A stretch of DNA of 8,113 bases from positions 1 to 8,113 of the forward strand of contig JAISLX010000081.1 in NCBI GenBank assembly GCA_031277045.1. The letters run 5' to 3'. The stretch is from Treponema sp. Its GTDB lineage: Bacteria > Spirochaetota > Spirochaetia > Treponematales > Breznakiellaceae. This document shows, one piece after another, positions 1-6,360 of the stretch; position 1 is the stretch's first letter; every line of letters starts with the position of its first letter. A program made the translations under genes and the position numbers. A model generated the notes under the pieces. The model was not told the DNA's origin. It saw only the letters and a program-made list of their open reading frames with translations, and ran no database searches.

Positions 1-1299
1 TTGCTTGCCTTCAATGTGTGGCTTGGCATCGGCGCGGCCGCAGTTATTCTTGCGATTATACCTTTTGGAAAATGGTTACGGAAGCACGCCCAGCGGGAAT
101 CCCACAAGCGCCAGGAGCAGAACGAAAATCTTACCAAAGCGGTGCTGGATTTTACCGAAGGCATCGGAATCATTAAAACCTACAACCTGCTGGGTGAAAA
201 ATCGAAGGAACTTTCCGATAACTTCCGGGAGACCTGCCATACCAGCCTGGAACTGGAAAAAGCCCTTATACCGCCCATGTCCTGGATCGATTCGGTTTTC
301 GCCCTGGGGACCGCGGGCCTTATCGCCCTTTCCCTGTACCTCAATGCTGCGGGGATCATCGGCGCCATCTTTGTGGCGGGGGTCCTGCTCTTTGTGTTCG
401 ACGTATTCGCCCCCCTCAAAGCATTTTACAGCCAAAGCCCCCGGCTTACGGTGATGAATAGCTGCCTTGACCGCCTGGAAGCGGTCTTTGCCGAAAAACA
501 GCTTCCCGACGAGGGGAAGGATCACATTCCCCCGCAAAGCAAAACTGCGGAAATTGAATTTGAAGACGTAAGTTTTGGCTACGGCGAAAAGGAAGTGATC
601 CGCCATGTTTCATTTTCCCTGGAAAAAAACAACATGCTTGCCCTGGTCGGCCCATCAGGCGGCGGGAAGACCACGATTGCGAACCTCCTCGCCCGGTTTT
701 GGGATGTCCAGTCCGGCAGGGTGCTTATCCGCGGCAAGGATATTAGGGAGGTGCCCTTACGCGATGTGATGGCCCATATCAGCATGGTGTTCCAGCGGGT
801 GTACCTGTTTAAGGATACGATTTACAACAACATCAGCATGGGCCGCCCGGACGCATCCGAGGCGGATGTGATCGAGGCCGCAAAAAAAGCGCGGTGCTAC
901 GACTTTATCATGGCCCTGCCCAATGGCTTCAATACGATAATCGGCGAAGGGGGCGCGACCCTTTCGGGGGGCGAAAAACAGCGCATCTCCATTGCCCGCT
1001 GTATCCTGAAAGACGCGCCCATCATCATCCTGGACGAGGCGACCGCCAGCGTGGACGCGGACAACGAAAGTTATATCCAGGAGGCGATAAGCGAGCTTTG
1101 CCGGGGCAAAACCCTGCTGGTTATCGCCCACCGTCTTAACACCATACGCCACGCGGACAGGATACTGGTCATCGCGGACGGAACGGTCGCCCGGCAGGGA
1201 ACCCACGATGAGCTTATGGCCCAGGGCGGCATATACCGGGACTTTGTCAGGGCCCGGGAATCGAGCCGGGGCTGGAGCGGAAGAAAGGCGGCGGGGTAG
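1..1299 (+). CDS. ABC exporter, fused permease-ATPase (5' end outside window)
   Basis: ATP-driven exporter half-transporter in the inner membrane; substrate unknown. Only the C-terminal 432 residues are present. Walker A is at about residue 217, whereas in full-length exporters of about 580-600 residues it lies near 370-380, so roughly 150 residues are probably upstream of the window. The TTG at base 1 is therefore not trusted as the start. Residues 1-160 hold the end of the membrane domain, with hydrophobic spans near 5-25, 98-117 and 118-138. The nucleotide-binding domain follows: Walker A GPSGGGKT (217-224), Q-loop Gln265, signature LSGGEKQR (321-328), Walker B IIILDE (341-346) and switch His377. 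All key residues are intact, so the ATPase should be active. Threonine replaces the usual serine after the Walker A lysine, which is tolerated in the family. Such half-transporters are often encoded as tandem pairs, so a partner may lie upstream. No convincing terminator follows. Confidence 0.93.
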   Translation: MLAFNVWLGIGAAAVILAIIPFGKWLRKHAQRESHKRQEQNENLTKAVLDFTEGIGIIKTYNLLGEKSKELSDNFRETCHTSLELEKALIPPMSWIDSVFALGTAGLIALSLYLNAAGIIGAIFVAGVLLFVFDVFAPLKAFYSQSPRLTVMNSCLDRLEAVFAEKQLPDEGKDHIPPQSKTAEIEFEDVSFGYGEKEVIRHVSFSLEKNNMLALVGPSGGGKTTIANLLARFWDVQSGRVLIRGKDIREVPLRDVMAHISMVFQRVYLFKDTIYNNISMGRPDASEADVIEAAKKARCYDFIMALPNGFNTIIGEGGATLSGGEKQRISIARCILKDAPIIILDEATASVDADNESYIQEAISELCRGKTLLVIAHRLNTIRHADRILVIADGTVARQGTHDELMAQGGIYRDFVRARESSRGWSGRKAAG

Positions 1300-1323
1300 G
1301 GGACGGTACGGTCCTGGGTGTGG

Positions 1324-1571
1324 TCGTATGGGCATGATCCATTTTTTGGATATGGGTTTCAAGCCCATGAATATCAGCTTCATAGCCGCCTCGCCGTTCG
1401 GGAATGACAGGCGGTGTTTTATGATATTTTGAATGGTGTAGTTCACCGATTCTATGGCGTTGGTGGTTACACCGCCTTCCTGATTTCCGGGGAGAACGTG
1501 AAAAACGGAATAATTTCGGCCCGGAGGCGGTAACGGCCTTGCGGTCTTTGTAGGGGACGAACCGGAGCGAA
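1324..1571 (-). pseudogene. Decayed IS256/Mutator-family transposase remnant
   Basis: Three pieces on the minus strand match the conserved order of IS256-type transposases but sit in three different frames. Piece 1 (about 1532-1571) reads SLRFVPYKDRKAV, the block after the catalytic core. Piece 2 (1470-1526) reads LRAEIIPFFTFSPEIRKAV and then meets TAA at 1467-1469. Piece 3 (1324-1467) begins TTNAIESVN and ends KKWIMPIR. In intact members EIRKxxYTTNAIES is continuous, so one lost base in the Tyr codon explains the stop and the frame change at about 1467-1470. About 50 residues that normally separate pieces 1 and 2, including the region of the last catalytic acid, are missing. The N-terminal half is also gone: nothing recognisable is seen from 1572 to 1712. 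Similarity ends at 1324, just past the ABC gene stop. No terminal inverted repeats were identified. It is an inactive relic. Confidence 0.82.
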
Positions 1572-1712
1572 GGCGATATATGGATAGGGCTTATGAGGCT
1601 GTCTATCCTGCCGGTCTCTACCGGGAGTACCTCGCTTGATTTTATGGGTCAAGTTTAGGGCATAGCCGGGGTTCTTCATTGGAGGCGCAAAATCCACAAG
1701 CGCAACAGGCTG

Positions 1713-2069
1713 CTAGCGGTTGCGGCGTTCCTCGGCAATTTTACATTCGATACACATAAGGGCGTAGGGAATCGCCGCCAGCCGGTCCTGGGGGATCCGT
1801 TTGCCGCACTTAATACAAAGCCCGTATTTGCCCTGCTGGATCCGCGTCAAGGCGGAATCGATCAGTTTGAGCCGTTTTAGTTCCTGGGAGCCGATAGCCT
1901 CGATCATCTTACGGTCAATATCATCGGAGGCAATGTCCGCCAGGTCTTTGGGGTCCATGCCTTCCACAATTTCCTTAAAGTCTTCACTGTTGGTCATCAG
2001 ATTACCGATGATCTCGGTCTTGAGCTCCGTCAGGGATTTTTCCATTCTTTCGATAAAGGTCTGTTCCAT
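1713..2069 (-). CDS. dksA: DksA/TraR-family zinc-finger regulator
   Basis: Predicted cytoplasmic protein that binds the RNA polymerase secondary channel and adjusts transcription with growth state, often with ppGpp. It has 118 residues, against about 150 for E. coli DksA, so it is a short form. Residues 1-75 form a charged helical region; the acidic stretch DPKDLADIASDDID (39-52) lies where the coiled-coil tip acids of DksA are expected. The C-terminal four-cysteine finger is complete: Cys85, Cys88, Cys106 and Cys109 in the pattern C-x2-C-x17-C-x2-C, preceded by GKYG. The start is ATG at 2067-2069, preceded by GGAGAGGG at 2072-2079, a good ribosome site. Stop is TAG at 1713-1715. It is not in an operon with the convergent or divergent neighbours. 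The family is certain; whether it acts like true DksA or like a TraR-type short relative cannot be told from sequence. Confidence 0.92.
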   Translation of the reverse strand: MEQTFIERMEKSLTELKTEIIGNLMTNSEDFKEIVEGMDPKDLADIASDDIDRKMIEAIGSQELKRLKLIDSALTRIQQGKYGLCIKCGKRIPQDRLAAIPYALMCIECKIAEERRNR

Positions 2070-2096
2070 ATCCCTCTCCGTTCAGGTTATACCGGA

Positions 2097-2219
2097 CTAA
2101 AACAACTGATCCGGCGTAAGGGTATCCAAAAATTTAAGCTCATCCGAAAAAACCGGACTTTCGAATGTATATCCCCGATTTGGTTTGCGTACAGTGCCGT
2201 ATGTTGGATTTTTTGTCAA
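2097..2219 (-). CDS. Possible 40-residue ORF upstream of dksA
   Basis: An open frame runs from TTG at 2217-2219 to TAG at 2097-2099, ending 27 bp before the dksA start on the same strand. The predicted peptide looks like real protein in composition: a basic N-terminal part (VRKPNRGY) and an acidic, hydrophobic C-terminal part (SDELKFLDTLTPDQLF). Against it: there is no ATG, no ribosome site before the TTG, and the TTGACA that forms its first two codons could instead be a promoter -35 box for dksA. A TATACA hexamer at 2166-2171 (minus) is a possible -10 for dksA but has no good -35 at 17 bp. It may be a tiny gene, the tail of a decayed gene, or chance. I do not recognise it. Confidence 0.25.
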   Translation of the reverse strand: MTKNPTYGTVRKPNRGYTFESPVFSDELKFLDTLTPDQLF

Positions 2220-2329
2220 GCCGTTTTACGCCGTTTCACGGTACAGGTTGAGCCCTGGAAGGGTTGGGATCGTTTTAGAACGCCTTTTGCGGAGGGACGC
2301 TCCGCTGTACAATGTTTCCGGAGGTTTTT

Positions 2330-2926
2330 ATGACTAAAAAAGCGCTTGTTTTGCTGGCTCAGGGCTTTGAGGAGGTGGAGGCGGTAACTCCTATTGACTA
2401 TCTGCGCCGGGCGGGGCTGGACGTTACCGCCGCCGCCGTTGGGGAAACGCGCCTGGTAACCGGTTCCCACGGCATAAGCATCCAGGCGGACACTACGCTG
2501 GCGGAACTGGCGGAGAAAGCCGGCGGCATTTCCCGGCTCTGCCTGAGTTTGGACGCCCTTCTGCTTCCCGGCGGCCTTCCGGGAGCCCCGAATCTGGCGG
2601 CTTCCGGAGACGTAACGGCTCTTACCGGGGCAATGGTCCGGGGCGGCAAAATTACCGCCGCCATCTGCGCCTCCCCGGCGCTGGTTTTGGCCCCCCTGGG
2701 GCTTCTGGAGGGCAGGCGATTTACCTGTTATCCGGGAATGGAAAAGGACATTGCCGGGGGTTTTTGGTCGGAGGAGCCGGTTGTTATTGACGGGAAACTT
2801 ATCACCAGCCGGGGCGCTGGAACAGCCGCCTCCTTCGCCGTGGCGATTATTGGGGAATTGCTGGGGGAAGCGGCGGGAAGGAACATAGCCCGGTCCGTAC
2901 TGCTGCCGCAGGCAGCCGGCTTATGA
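2330..2926 (+). CDS. DJ-1/PfpI family protein (DJ-1/YajL-like)
   Basis: Cytoplasmic protein of the DJ-1/ThiJ/PfpI superfamily. Members of the DJ-1/YajL branch protect against oxidative or carbonyl stress; the exact reaction is debated. The start is set at ATG 2330-2332, because CCGGAGG (2318-2324) lies 5 nt before it; an in-frame ATG at 2312 lies upstream of that site and is unlikely. The 198-residue product opens with a strand and the FEEVE motif (13-17), where Glu17 matches human DJ-1 Glu18. The nucleophile elbow AICAS holds Cys113, matching Cys106. PGG (80-82) and TSRGAGTAASFA (159-170) are typical of this branch. The position of human His126 appears to be Tyr134, so the Cys-Glu pair is present but the His is not. 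Length is normal (about 190). No operon partner; the next gene converges on it. Confidence 0.9.
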   Translation: MTKKALVLLAQGFEEVEAVTPIDYLRRAGLDVTAAAVGETRLVTGSHGISIQADTTLAELAEKAGGISRLCLSLDALLLPGGLPGAPNLAASGDVTALTGAMVRGGKITAAICASPALVLAPLGLLEGRRFTCYPGMEKDIAGGFWSEEPVVIDGKLITSRGAGTAASFAVAIIGELLGEAAGRNIARSVLLPQAAGL

Positions 2927-2927
2927 A

Positions 2928-2950
2928 AAAGCGGTCAAAAGGACCGCTTT
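2928..2950. terminator. Bidirectional hairpin terminator between convergent genes
   Basis: Perfect 9-bp stem AAAGCGGTC (2928-2936) and GACCGCTTT (2942-2950) around a 5-nt AAAAG loop. It starts just after the DJ-1 gene stop (2924-2926) and lies 17 bp beyond the stop of the convergent barrel gene at 2968. Read leftwards the stem ends in a run of five T (GCTTTTTC), so it serves the minus-strand gene best; read rightwards the T tract is only three long. Confidence 0.75.
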
Positions 2951-2967
2951 CCCATAAGCGCGGCAGG

Positions 2968-3450
2968 CTAAAAGCCTATGCCAAACGCGAGGGCAAAGAG
3001 AATTTTGCCCTTTGTTAAGTCGTTAAAAGGCGCGTTGTATTTAACGGCCGCCTTGAATTCCGTCGCCGCCAGCCCGCCTACCGACCGGCTGAGCGGAATA
3101 ACCTCAAACCCGACGCTGCTTGCCGGATCAGCACCCTGCACACCGAAACCCAGCGTAGCCCGGACTTTGGGCAGGAACGTGTACTTTAACAGCAGGAAAT
3201 TGTCGCTGACAGTAGCACTTTCGGTCAATGTCTGAATACCGGCGCTCAGTTTGTCGCTTACCCTGATGTTAAGGCCGAAAAGCGCGGGCATTTTTTGGCC
3301 GCCGCCTGTAGCAGCCAGGCTCCAGCCCGGCGCGTAGCCGATGTCAATGGACAAGTACTGGAACTCCGCGTTTTCCGCAGTCTGGGCCTCCGTCGAAAGG
3401 GGGAGCAGGATCAGAACCAGCGCAGCCGCCGCAATAAAACTTTTTCTCAC
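2968..3450 (-). CDS. Secreted small outer-membrane beta-barrel protein
   Basis: Predicted 160-residue exported protein. Residues 1-22 form a signal peptide: a basic start (MRKS), a long Ala/Leu/Ile core, and a cleavage site after TEA before Gln23. The mature part (about 138 residues) shows alternating hydrophobic residues, many glycines, and repeated strand-like segments (QYLSIDIGYAPGW, LFGLNIRV, KLSAGIQTL, NFLLLKYTFL, VRATLGFGVQG, EFKAAVKYN). It ends in ILFALAFGIGF, an amphipathic last strand with terminal Phe, the usual beta-barrel assembly signal. Size suits an eight-strand barrel. The start is GTG at 3448-3450, with AGGAGG five to six nt upstream; the ATG overlapping that site meets a stop after two codons. 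A terminator lies just past the stop. Upstream is an unusual 300-nt leader with hairpins and a poly-G tract. Role (adhesin, porin, structural) is unknown. Confidence 0.8.
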   Translation of the reverse strand: MRKSFIAAAALVLILLPLSTEAQTAENAEFQYLSIDIGYAPGWSLAATGGGQKMPALFGLNIRVSDKLSAGIQTLTESATVSDNFLLLKYTFLPKVRATLGFGVQGADPASSVGFEVIPLSRSVGGLAATEFKAAVKYNAPFNDLTKGKILFALAFGIGF

Positions 3451-3472
3451 GTCATCCTCCTGAGTAGATGCA

Positions 3473-3515
3473 GTTACTGTTCAGAAACTGAAGTTCTGGG
3501 GGGTTTTAAGCCCCC
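3473..3515 (-). repeat. Dispersed hairpin repeat, copy A, with G5/C5 stem
   Basis: Inverted copy of the element also seen at 3674-3706 and 6365-6394. Read on the minus strand it has CAGTTTCTGAACAGTAACTG, matching GGTTTCTAAACAGCAGCCGG of copy C with few changes, but the outer GCTGT arm is lost. It adjoins a G6 (3498-3503) and C5 (3511-3515) stem followed by TTCAAATAA, which resembles the G5/C5 stem and TTTCGAATAA next to copy C. It lies 23 nt or more upstream of the barrel gene start, inside its leader. Confidence 0.55.
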
Positions 3516-3587
3516 TTCAAATAATTTTTCGTGCGAATGATACAGGTAATGCCACGATGACAATTCCCCCGTGATACCGGGTTTTTC

Positions 3588-3725
3588 TTAAGGTGTTTGG
3601 ATTGTTACGTGAAAATTTCGGGGGAAATTACTTAACGGACGTGGGGGGGGGTAAAGACTAATAAAACGATAAAGTTGTCCGGAAACTGAGCTTTTTGAAG
3701 AACAACCGCTTAAAATATTAGTCAT
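3588..3725 (-). CDS. Possible 45-residue leader ORF interrupted by a poly-C run
   Basis: Open frame from ATG (3723-3725) to TAA (3588-3590), about 30 nt after the start point expected from the promoter at 3764-3793. A weak AAGG site lies 4 nt before the ATG, and a stronger GGAG about 12 nt before it, which is too far. The peptide begins MTNILSGCSSKSSVSG and contains LYPPPRPL; the three prolines come from the 9-C run, so a change of one C would shift the frame. Codons 7-18 are supplied by hairpin repeat B. Nothing in it is recognised. It could be a regulatory leader peptide or a chance ORF in an untranslated leader. Confidence 0.22.
   Translation of the reverse strand: MTNILSGCSSKSSVSGQLYRFISLYPPPRPLSNFPRNFHVTIQTP
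3643..3651. repeat. Homopolymer of nine G (poly-C on the minus strand)
   Basis: Uninterrupted run of nine G on the plus strand, the longest mononucleotide run noticed in the window. It sits about 190 nt upstream of the barrel gene GTG and about 110 nt downstream of the leftward promoter, inside the small ORF at 3588-3725. Runs of this length are prone to slipped-strand length change. Confidence 0.9.
3674..3706 (+). repeat. Dispersed hairpin repeat, copy B
   Basis: GTTGTCCGGAAAC at 3674-3686 matches GCTGTCCGGAAAC of copy C (6365-6377) at 12 of 13 bases. The outer arms are GTTGT (3674-3678) and ACAAC (3702-3706); copy C has GCTGT and ACAGC, so both sides of one base pair changed together. The inner stem is weaker here (GAAA against TTTT). 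Confidence 0.65.
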
Positions 3726-3763
3726 TGAACCTTAATTCTCCTCTGGCAACTACAACTGGGTGC

Positions 3764-3793
3764 AGTATACCGGGTCTCCAATAATGTCGTCAA
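3764..3793 (-). promoter_or_regulatory. Leftward sigma70-type promoter
   Basis: On the minus strand TTGACG (3788-3793) and TATACT (3764-3769) are 18 bp apart; each differs from consensus by one base. Transcription would start near 3757 and run through the 45-codon ORF, repeat B, the poly-G tract and repeat A into the barrel gene at 3450, giving a leader of about 300 nt. It lies downstream of the kinase gene stop (3920), so it does not serve that gene. Confidence 0.6.
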
Positions 3794-3919
3794 GCGCAAA
3801 TTCCGCCGGAAAGGCGGCGCCGTGTCCGGGGCTTCATTTGGAAGGCAGGGCCCATACAACGCGCGTCAGGCCCGCGTGTGCCTTGCTCCGGCGTCTTCAC
3901 GAACGTGCGGCGGGCGGCC

Positions 3920-4948
3920 TTATGCCCTGTTCAGCGGTTTTCCCAAGGCGGCGATTCTTGCGCGGTTTACTGCGGCGCCGGGGACTGTCAGCGTTTCCCG
4001 GGCAACTTTATTGCCCAGGGAGGCGCATTCCCCCGGAGTTCTGCCCCGGATCCAGGCGGAAAGGAAAGCCGCGCAAAAGGCGTCCCCCGCGCCGGTACTG
4101 TCCCTGGGTTTTACCGCGAAGACATTTTCCCGGTGGATTCTTCCCGCGGCGAACACCACGGCCCCCCGTTTCCCGCGTTTAATCGCCACGATGGGGAACA
4201 GTTCGTTGGCCGTAAGGCCCCGGAAAAAATCGGACATCTCCCCGTCAAGTTCCTCCCCGCCGCCGGCGTCCTCATGGCTGCTTATGGTCCGGAAAAAGGC
4301 CCCCGCCTCATCCTCGTTCATAAACAGGATCAGCGGGTAGACGCGGCTGTAGGTAAGTATTTCGTGCGCCCGTTCCCGGGCTATCGGTACGGAACTCAGG
4401 TCCAGGGCCACTGTAGTACCGCAGTGGTTTGCCGTTTCCAAAATATAGCGGACCAGCTTTTGGCGGCCCATCAGATAGCCGTCGATGACCACCGCGGCGG
4501 CGTCCCGAATATCCTCCCTGTCGATGTCATCCGCGTCCAGTTCCAGCGCGGCGGCGGGGGCCGCCGCGATACGGACGGCGTCTCCCAGTTTTAGTATGAG
4601 GCAGCGGCCGGTGGGGGTTTTCCGGGGGAGAAGGTTCAGGCGCACCCCTGCCTCCTTCAGTTCCCCCGCGAAAAAACGGCCCGGTTCATCGGTTCCCAGC
4701 GCCCCGGTAAAGTGTACCCTGGTCCCCAGCAGGGCCGCGATCTTCGCCACATTGGCGGCCCCCCCGCCGGAACAGGAAACCGCTTCCGGCAATTCCCCGA
4801 TAGCCGCCGCAAGACGGCTGTGTTCAATGTGCTGTACCGGCTCGTTAATACCGTAACGGCGGGCAAATTCCTCGTCCGCGGAGGCGAAAGAATCCACCAT
4901 AACGTTGCCGACACAGAACAGTTTTGGAGCAAGATTTGGTTCCAGCAT
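3920..4948 (-). CDS. PfkB-family carbohydrate/nucleoside kinase
   Basis: Predicted cytoplasmic kinase of 342 residues that transfers phosphate from ATP to a sugar or nucleoside hydroxyl. The N-terminal substrate part starts KLFCVGNVMVDS (9-20) and has the glycine-rich PfkB signature SGGGAANVA (60-68) followed by ALLG (72-75) and GALGTDEPG (82-90). The C-terminal signature DSTGAGDAF (283-291) supplies the anion hole and catalytic Asp289, and NE-x-E (211-214) is the usual Mg/phosphate motif. The N-terminal layout, with an insert of about 25 residues between DS and the GG motif, resembles the adenosine-kinase-like branch more than ribokinase, but substrate cannot be assigned. The start is ATG 4946-4948, with GGGGT at 4953-4957. 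It begins 21 bp after the acetate kinase stop on the same strand and is probably co-transcribed. No clear terminator follows the TAA at 3920-3922. Confidence 0.9.
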   Translation of the reverse strand: MLEPNLAPKLFCVGNVMVDSFASADEEFARRYGINEPVQHIEHSRLAAAIGELPEAVSCSGGGAANVAKIAALLGTRVHFTGALGTDEPGRFFAGELKEAGVRLNLLPRKTPTGRCLILKLGDAVRIAAAPAAALELDADDIDREDIRDAAAVVIDGYLMGRQKLVRYILETANHCGTTVALDLSSVPIARERAHEILTYSRVYPLILFMNEDEAGAFFRTISSHEDAGGGEELDGEMSDFFRGLTANELFPIVAIKRGKRGAVVFAAGRIHRENVFAVKPRDSTGAGDAFCAAFLSAWIRGRTPGECASLGNKVARETLTVPGAAVNRARIAALGKPLNRA

Positions 4949-4969
4949 AGCTACCCCGTAAACCAGCCC

Positions 4970-6307
4970 CTAGCGGGGAAGGGCGATGATCTCCTTAAGT
5001 TCCGGATGCTTGGCAAGTTCCGCGCCAAGCCCCGCCGCCCGGCCCTTGTTCACGTAGTCCTTGCTTTGGAACGAATAGGTAAATTCGGTGTGAACTTTGT
5101 ACGTCCCCGACATCAGGGCGTAGGCATCCTCGGTCATTACCAGTTCCTCGTCGGTAGGGATGATGTAAATGGGGATTTTGGACTCCGCCTTGCTGATAAT
5201 TGTTTCCGCGTTCCGGGTATGGGACATCTCGTTCTTTTTGGGATCGTAAACCACGCCGATGCCTTCAAGGCCGTTGAGTATCTTTTCCCGCATAAACCAG
5301 GCGAATTCCCCCACCCCCGCGGTAAAGACCAGGGCGTCCACCCGGCCCAGTACCGCCTGGTACGCGCCGATGTACTTTTTAACCCGGTGGGCTTCCATAT
5401 CCTGGGCCAGCAGGGCCCGCTTGTCGCCTTCCAGCTTGGCCTTCTGAATGTCCCGCCGGTCCGCGTACTTACCCGTAATCCCCAAAAGCCCGCTTTTTTT
5501 GTTCAGGGCGTTTTCCACCTCCGCCGCGTTCATGCCGGTCTTGCGCATCACATAGAAGGGCATCGCCATGTCCGCGTCCCCGGAACGAGTCCCCATCACA
5601 AGGCCCTCAAGCGGCGTAATACCCATTGATGTGTCAAAAGAACAGCCGTTTTTTACCGCGTTAATCGAGGAACCGTTCCCCAGGTGGCAGATGATCAGGT
5701 TGGTTGTAAAAGGGTCCTTCCCCAGCAGGGCCGCCGCCCGTTTGGCGGTGTAAAGAAAACTAGTCCCGTGAAAACCGTAGCGCCGTACCGAATATTTTTC
5801 GTACCACTCGTAGGGTACCGCGTAGAGGAACGATTCCGGCGGCATGGTCTGGTGCCAGGCCGTATCCATGACGGCGCAGTGGGGGATTGTGGGCAGTACC
5901 TTCTTGGCCGCCTCTATCCCCATGATGTTGGCCGGGTTGTGCAGGGGTCCCAGGTCCTTTACTTCGTTAAAAGCCCGCATCGCCGCGTCATCCACAATCA
6001 CGCTCTGGGTAAACTTGTCCCCGCCGTGGAGTACCCGGTGGCCCACCGCCCCAATCATGCCCATATCGCCGATAACGCCGTGTTCTTTGCTGGTCAGGGT
6101 CTTGATGATAAGATCTACCGCGTCCGTATGGGTAGGGCAGTCCTGGTTGAACGTAATTTCTTCCCTGCCCTTTACCTTGTGGCTGATGAACGACCCGCCC
6201 AGCGTAACCTTTTCCACAATACCTACCGCCAGAATGTCCCTGGCTTCCCAGTCGTATACCTGATACTTGGCGGATGAAGACCCGCAGTTCAACGTCAAAA
6301 TAACCAT
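4970..6307 (-). CDS. ackA: Acetate kinase
   Basis: Acetyl phosphate + ADP to acetate + ATP, the ATP-forming last step of acetate fermentation; reversible, so it can also activate acetate. The 445-residue product keeps the family's key residues at the same numbers as the Methanosarcina enzyme: Asn7 (NCGSSS), Arg91 (GHRVLHGG), His123, Asp148 (MDTAWHQ), His180 (RRYGFHGTS) and Arg241 (GTRSGDAD); Glu387 in PTDEE matches the C-terminal glutamate. Two departures are visible. The usual GGIGEN phosphate loop reads AGVGEF (330-335). A tail of about 45 residues follows [15 protein letters not shown], making the protein longer than the usual 400 or so. The start is ATG 6305-6307, with CGAGGT at 6314-6319. 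First gene of a likely two-gene unit with the PfkB-type kinase. No pta gene is in the window. Regulation may involve the hairpins just upstream. Confidence 0.97.
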   Translation of the reverse strand: MVILTLNCGSSSAKYQVYDWEARDILAVGIVEKVTLGGSFISHKVKGREEITFNQDCPTHTDAVDLIIKTLTSKEHGVIGDMGMIGAVGHRVLHGGDKFTQSVIVDDAAMRAFNEVKDLGPLHNPANIMGIEAAKKVLPTIPHCAVMDTAWHQTMPPESFLYAVPYEWYEKYSVRRYGFHGTSFLYTAKRAAALLGKDPFTTNLIICHLGNGSSINAVKNGCSFDTSMGITPLEGLVMGTRSGDADMAMPFYVMRKTGMNAAEVENALNKKSGLLGITGKYADRRDIQKAKLEGDKRALLAQDMEAHRVKKYIGAYQAVLGRVDALVFTAGVGEFAWFMREKILNGLEGIGVVYDPKKNEMSHTRNAETIISKAESKIPIYIIPTDEELVMTEDAYALMSGTYKVHTEFTYSFQSKDYVNKGRAAGLGAELAKHPELKEIIALPR

Positions 6308-6330
6308 GTCGCTACCTCGTTATCTCAAAA

Positions 6331-6360
6331 TTTATACTGGGGGTCCAACCCCCTTTCGAA
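6331..6360 (-). promoter_or_regulatory. ackA: Candidate ackA promoter with a hairpin in the spacer
   Basis: On the minus strand TTCGAA (6355-6360) and TATAAA (6331-6336) are 18 bp apart, with the -10-like box ending 23 nt before the ackA ATG. The -10 is good, the -35 poor. The spacer is almost filled by the G5/C5 stem (6339-6343 with 6349-6353), so repeat insertion may have shaped this promoter. The short distance to the start codon leaves a leader of about 15-17 nt, which still covers the ribosome site at 6314-6319. Weak evidence. Confidence 0.3.

Larger units (their letters stand above)
3451..3919. other. Long intergenic region upstream of the barrel gene
   Basis: 470 bp between the kinase gene stop and the barrel gene start, both on the minus strand. 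From right to left it holds a GC-rich stretch with nothing recognisable (3794-3919), a leftward promoter (3764-3793), a 45-codon ORF (3588-3725) containing hairpin repeat B and the 9-G tract, then hairpin repeat A (3473-3515). A second, weaker leftward promoter-like pair, TTGTCA (3558-3563) and TATCAT (3537-3542), has a short 15-bp spacer. A small CCCG/CGGG stem followed by TTTTTCTT at about 3568-3588 resembles a weak rightward terminator, but no rightward gene feeds it. Confidence 0.6.

Noticed and set aside
757..1446. 229-codon minus-strand ORF across the ABC gene end
   Set aside because: Only its first part (1324-1446) is meaningful, as the end of the transposase relic. The rest is antisense to the ABC ATPase motifs and has no family features.
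2287..2313. Promoter TTGCGG / TACAAT ahead of the DJ-1 gene
   Set aside because: The spacer is only 15 bp, and the expected start point near 2320 would fall inside the ribosome site, so the RNA could not be translated well.
2312..2329. Upstream ATG for the DJ-1 gene
   Set aside because: It lies before the GGAGG ribosome site that serves ATG 2330, and would add a non-conserved MFPEVF before the usual DJ-1 start.
3760..4594. Plus-strand ORFs of 140, 172 and 238 codons over the kinase gene
   Set aside because: They are antisense to the PfkB motifs, arginine/proline-rich as typical of shadows, and mutually overlapping.
4712..5629. 305-codon plus-strand ORF
   Set aside because: It lies antisense to ackA and the kinase gene, where the real proteins have complete motifs. 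Long shadow ORFs are expected in GC-rich coding DNA.
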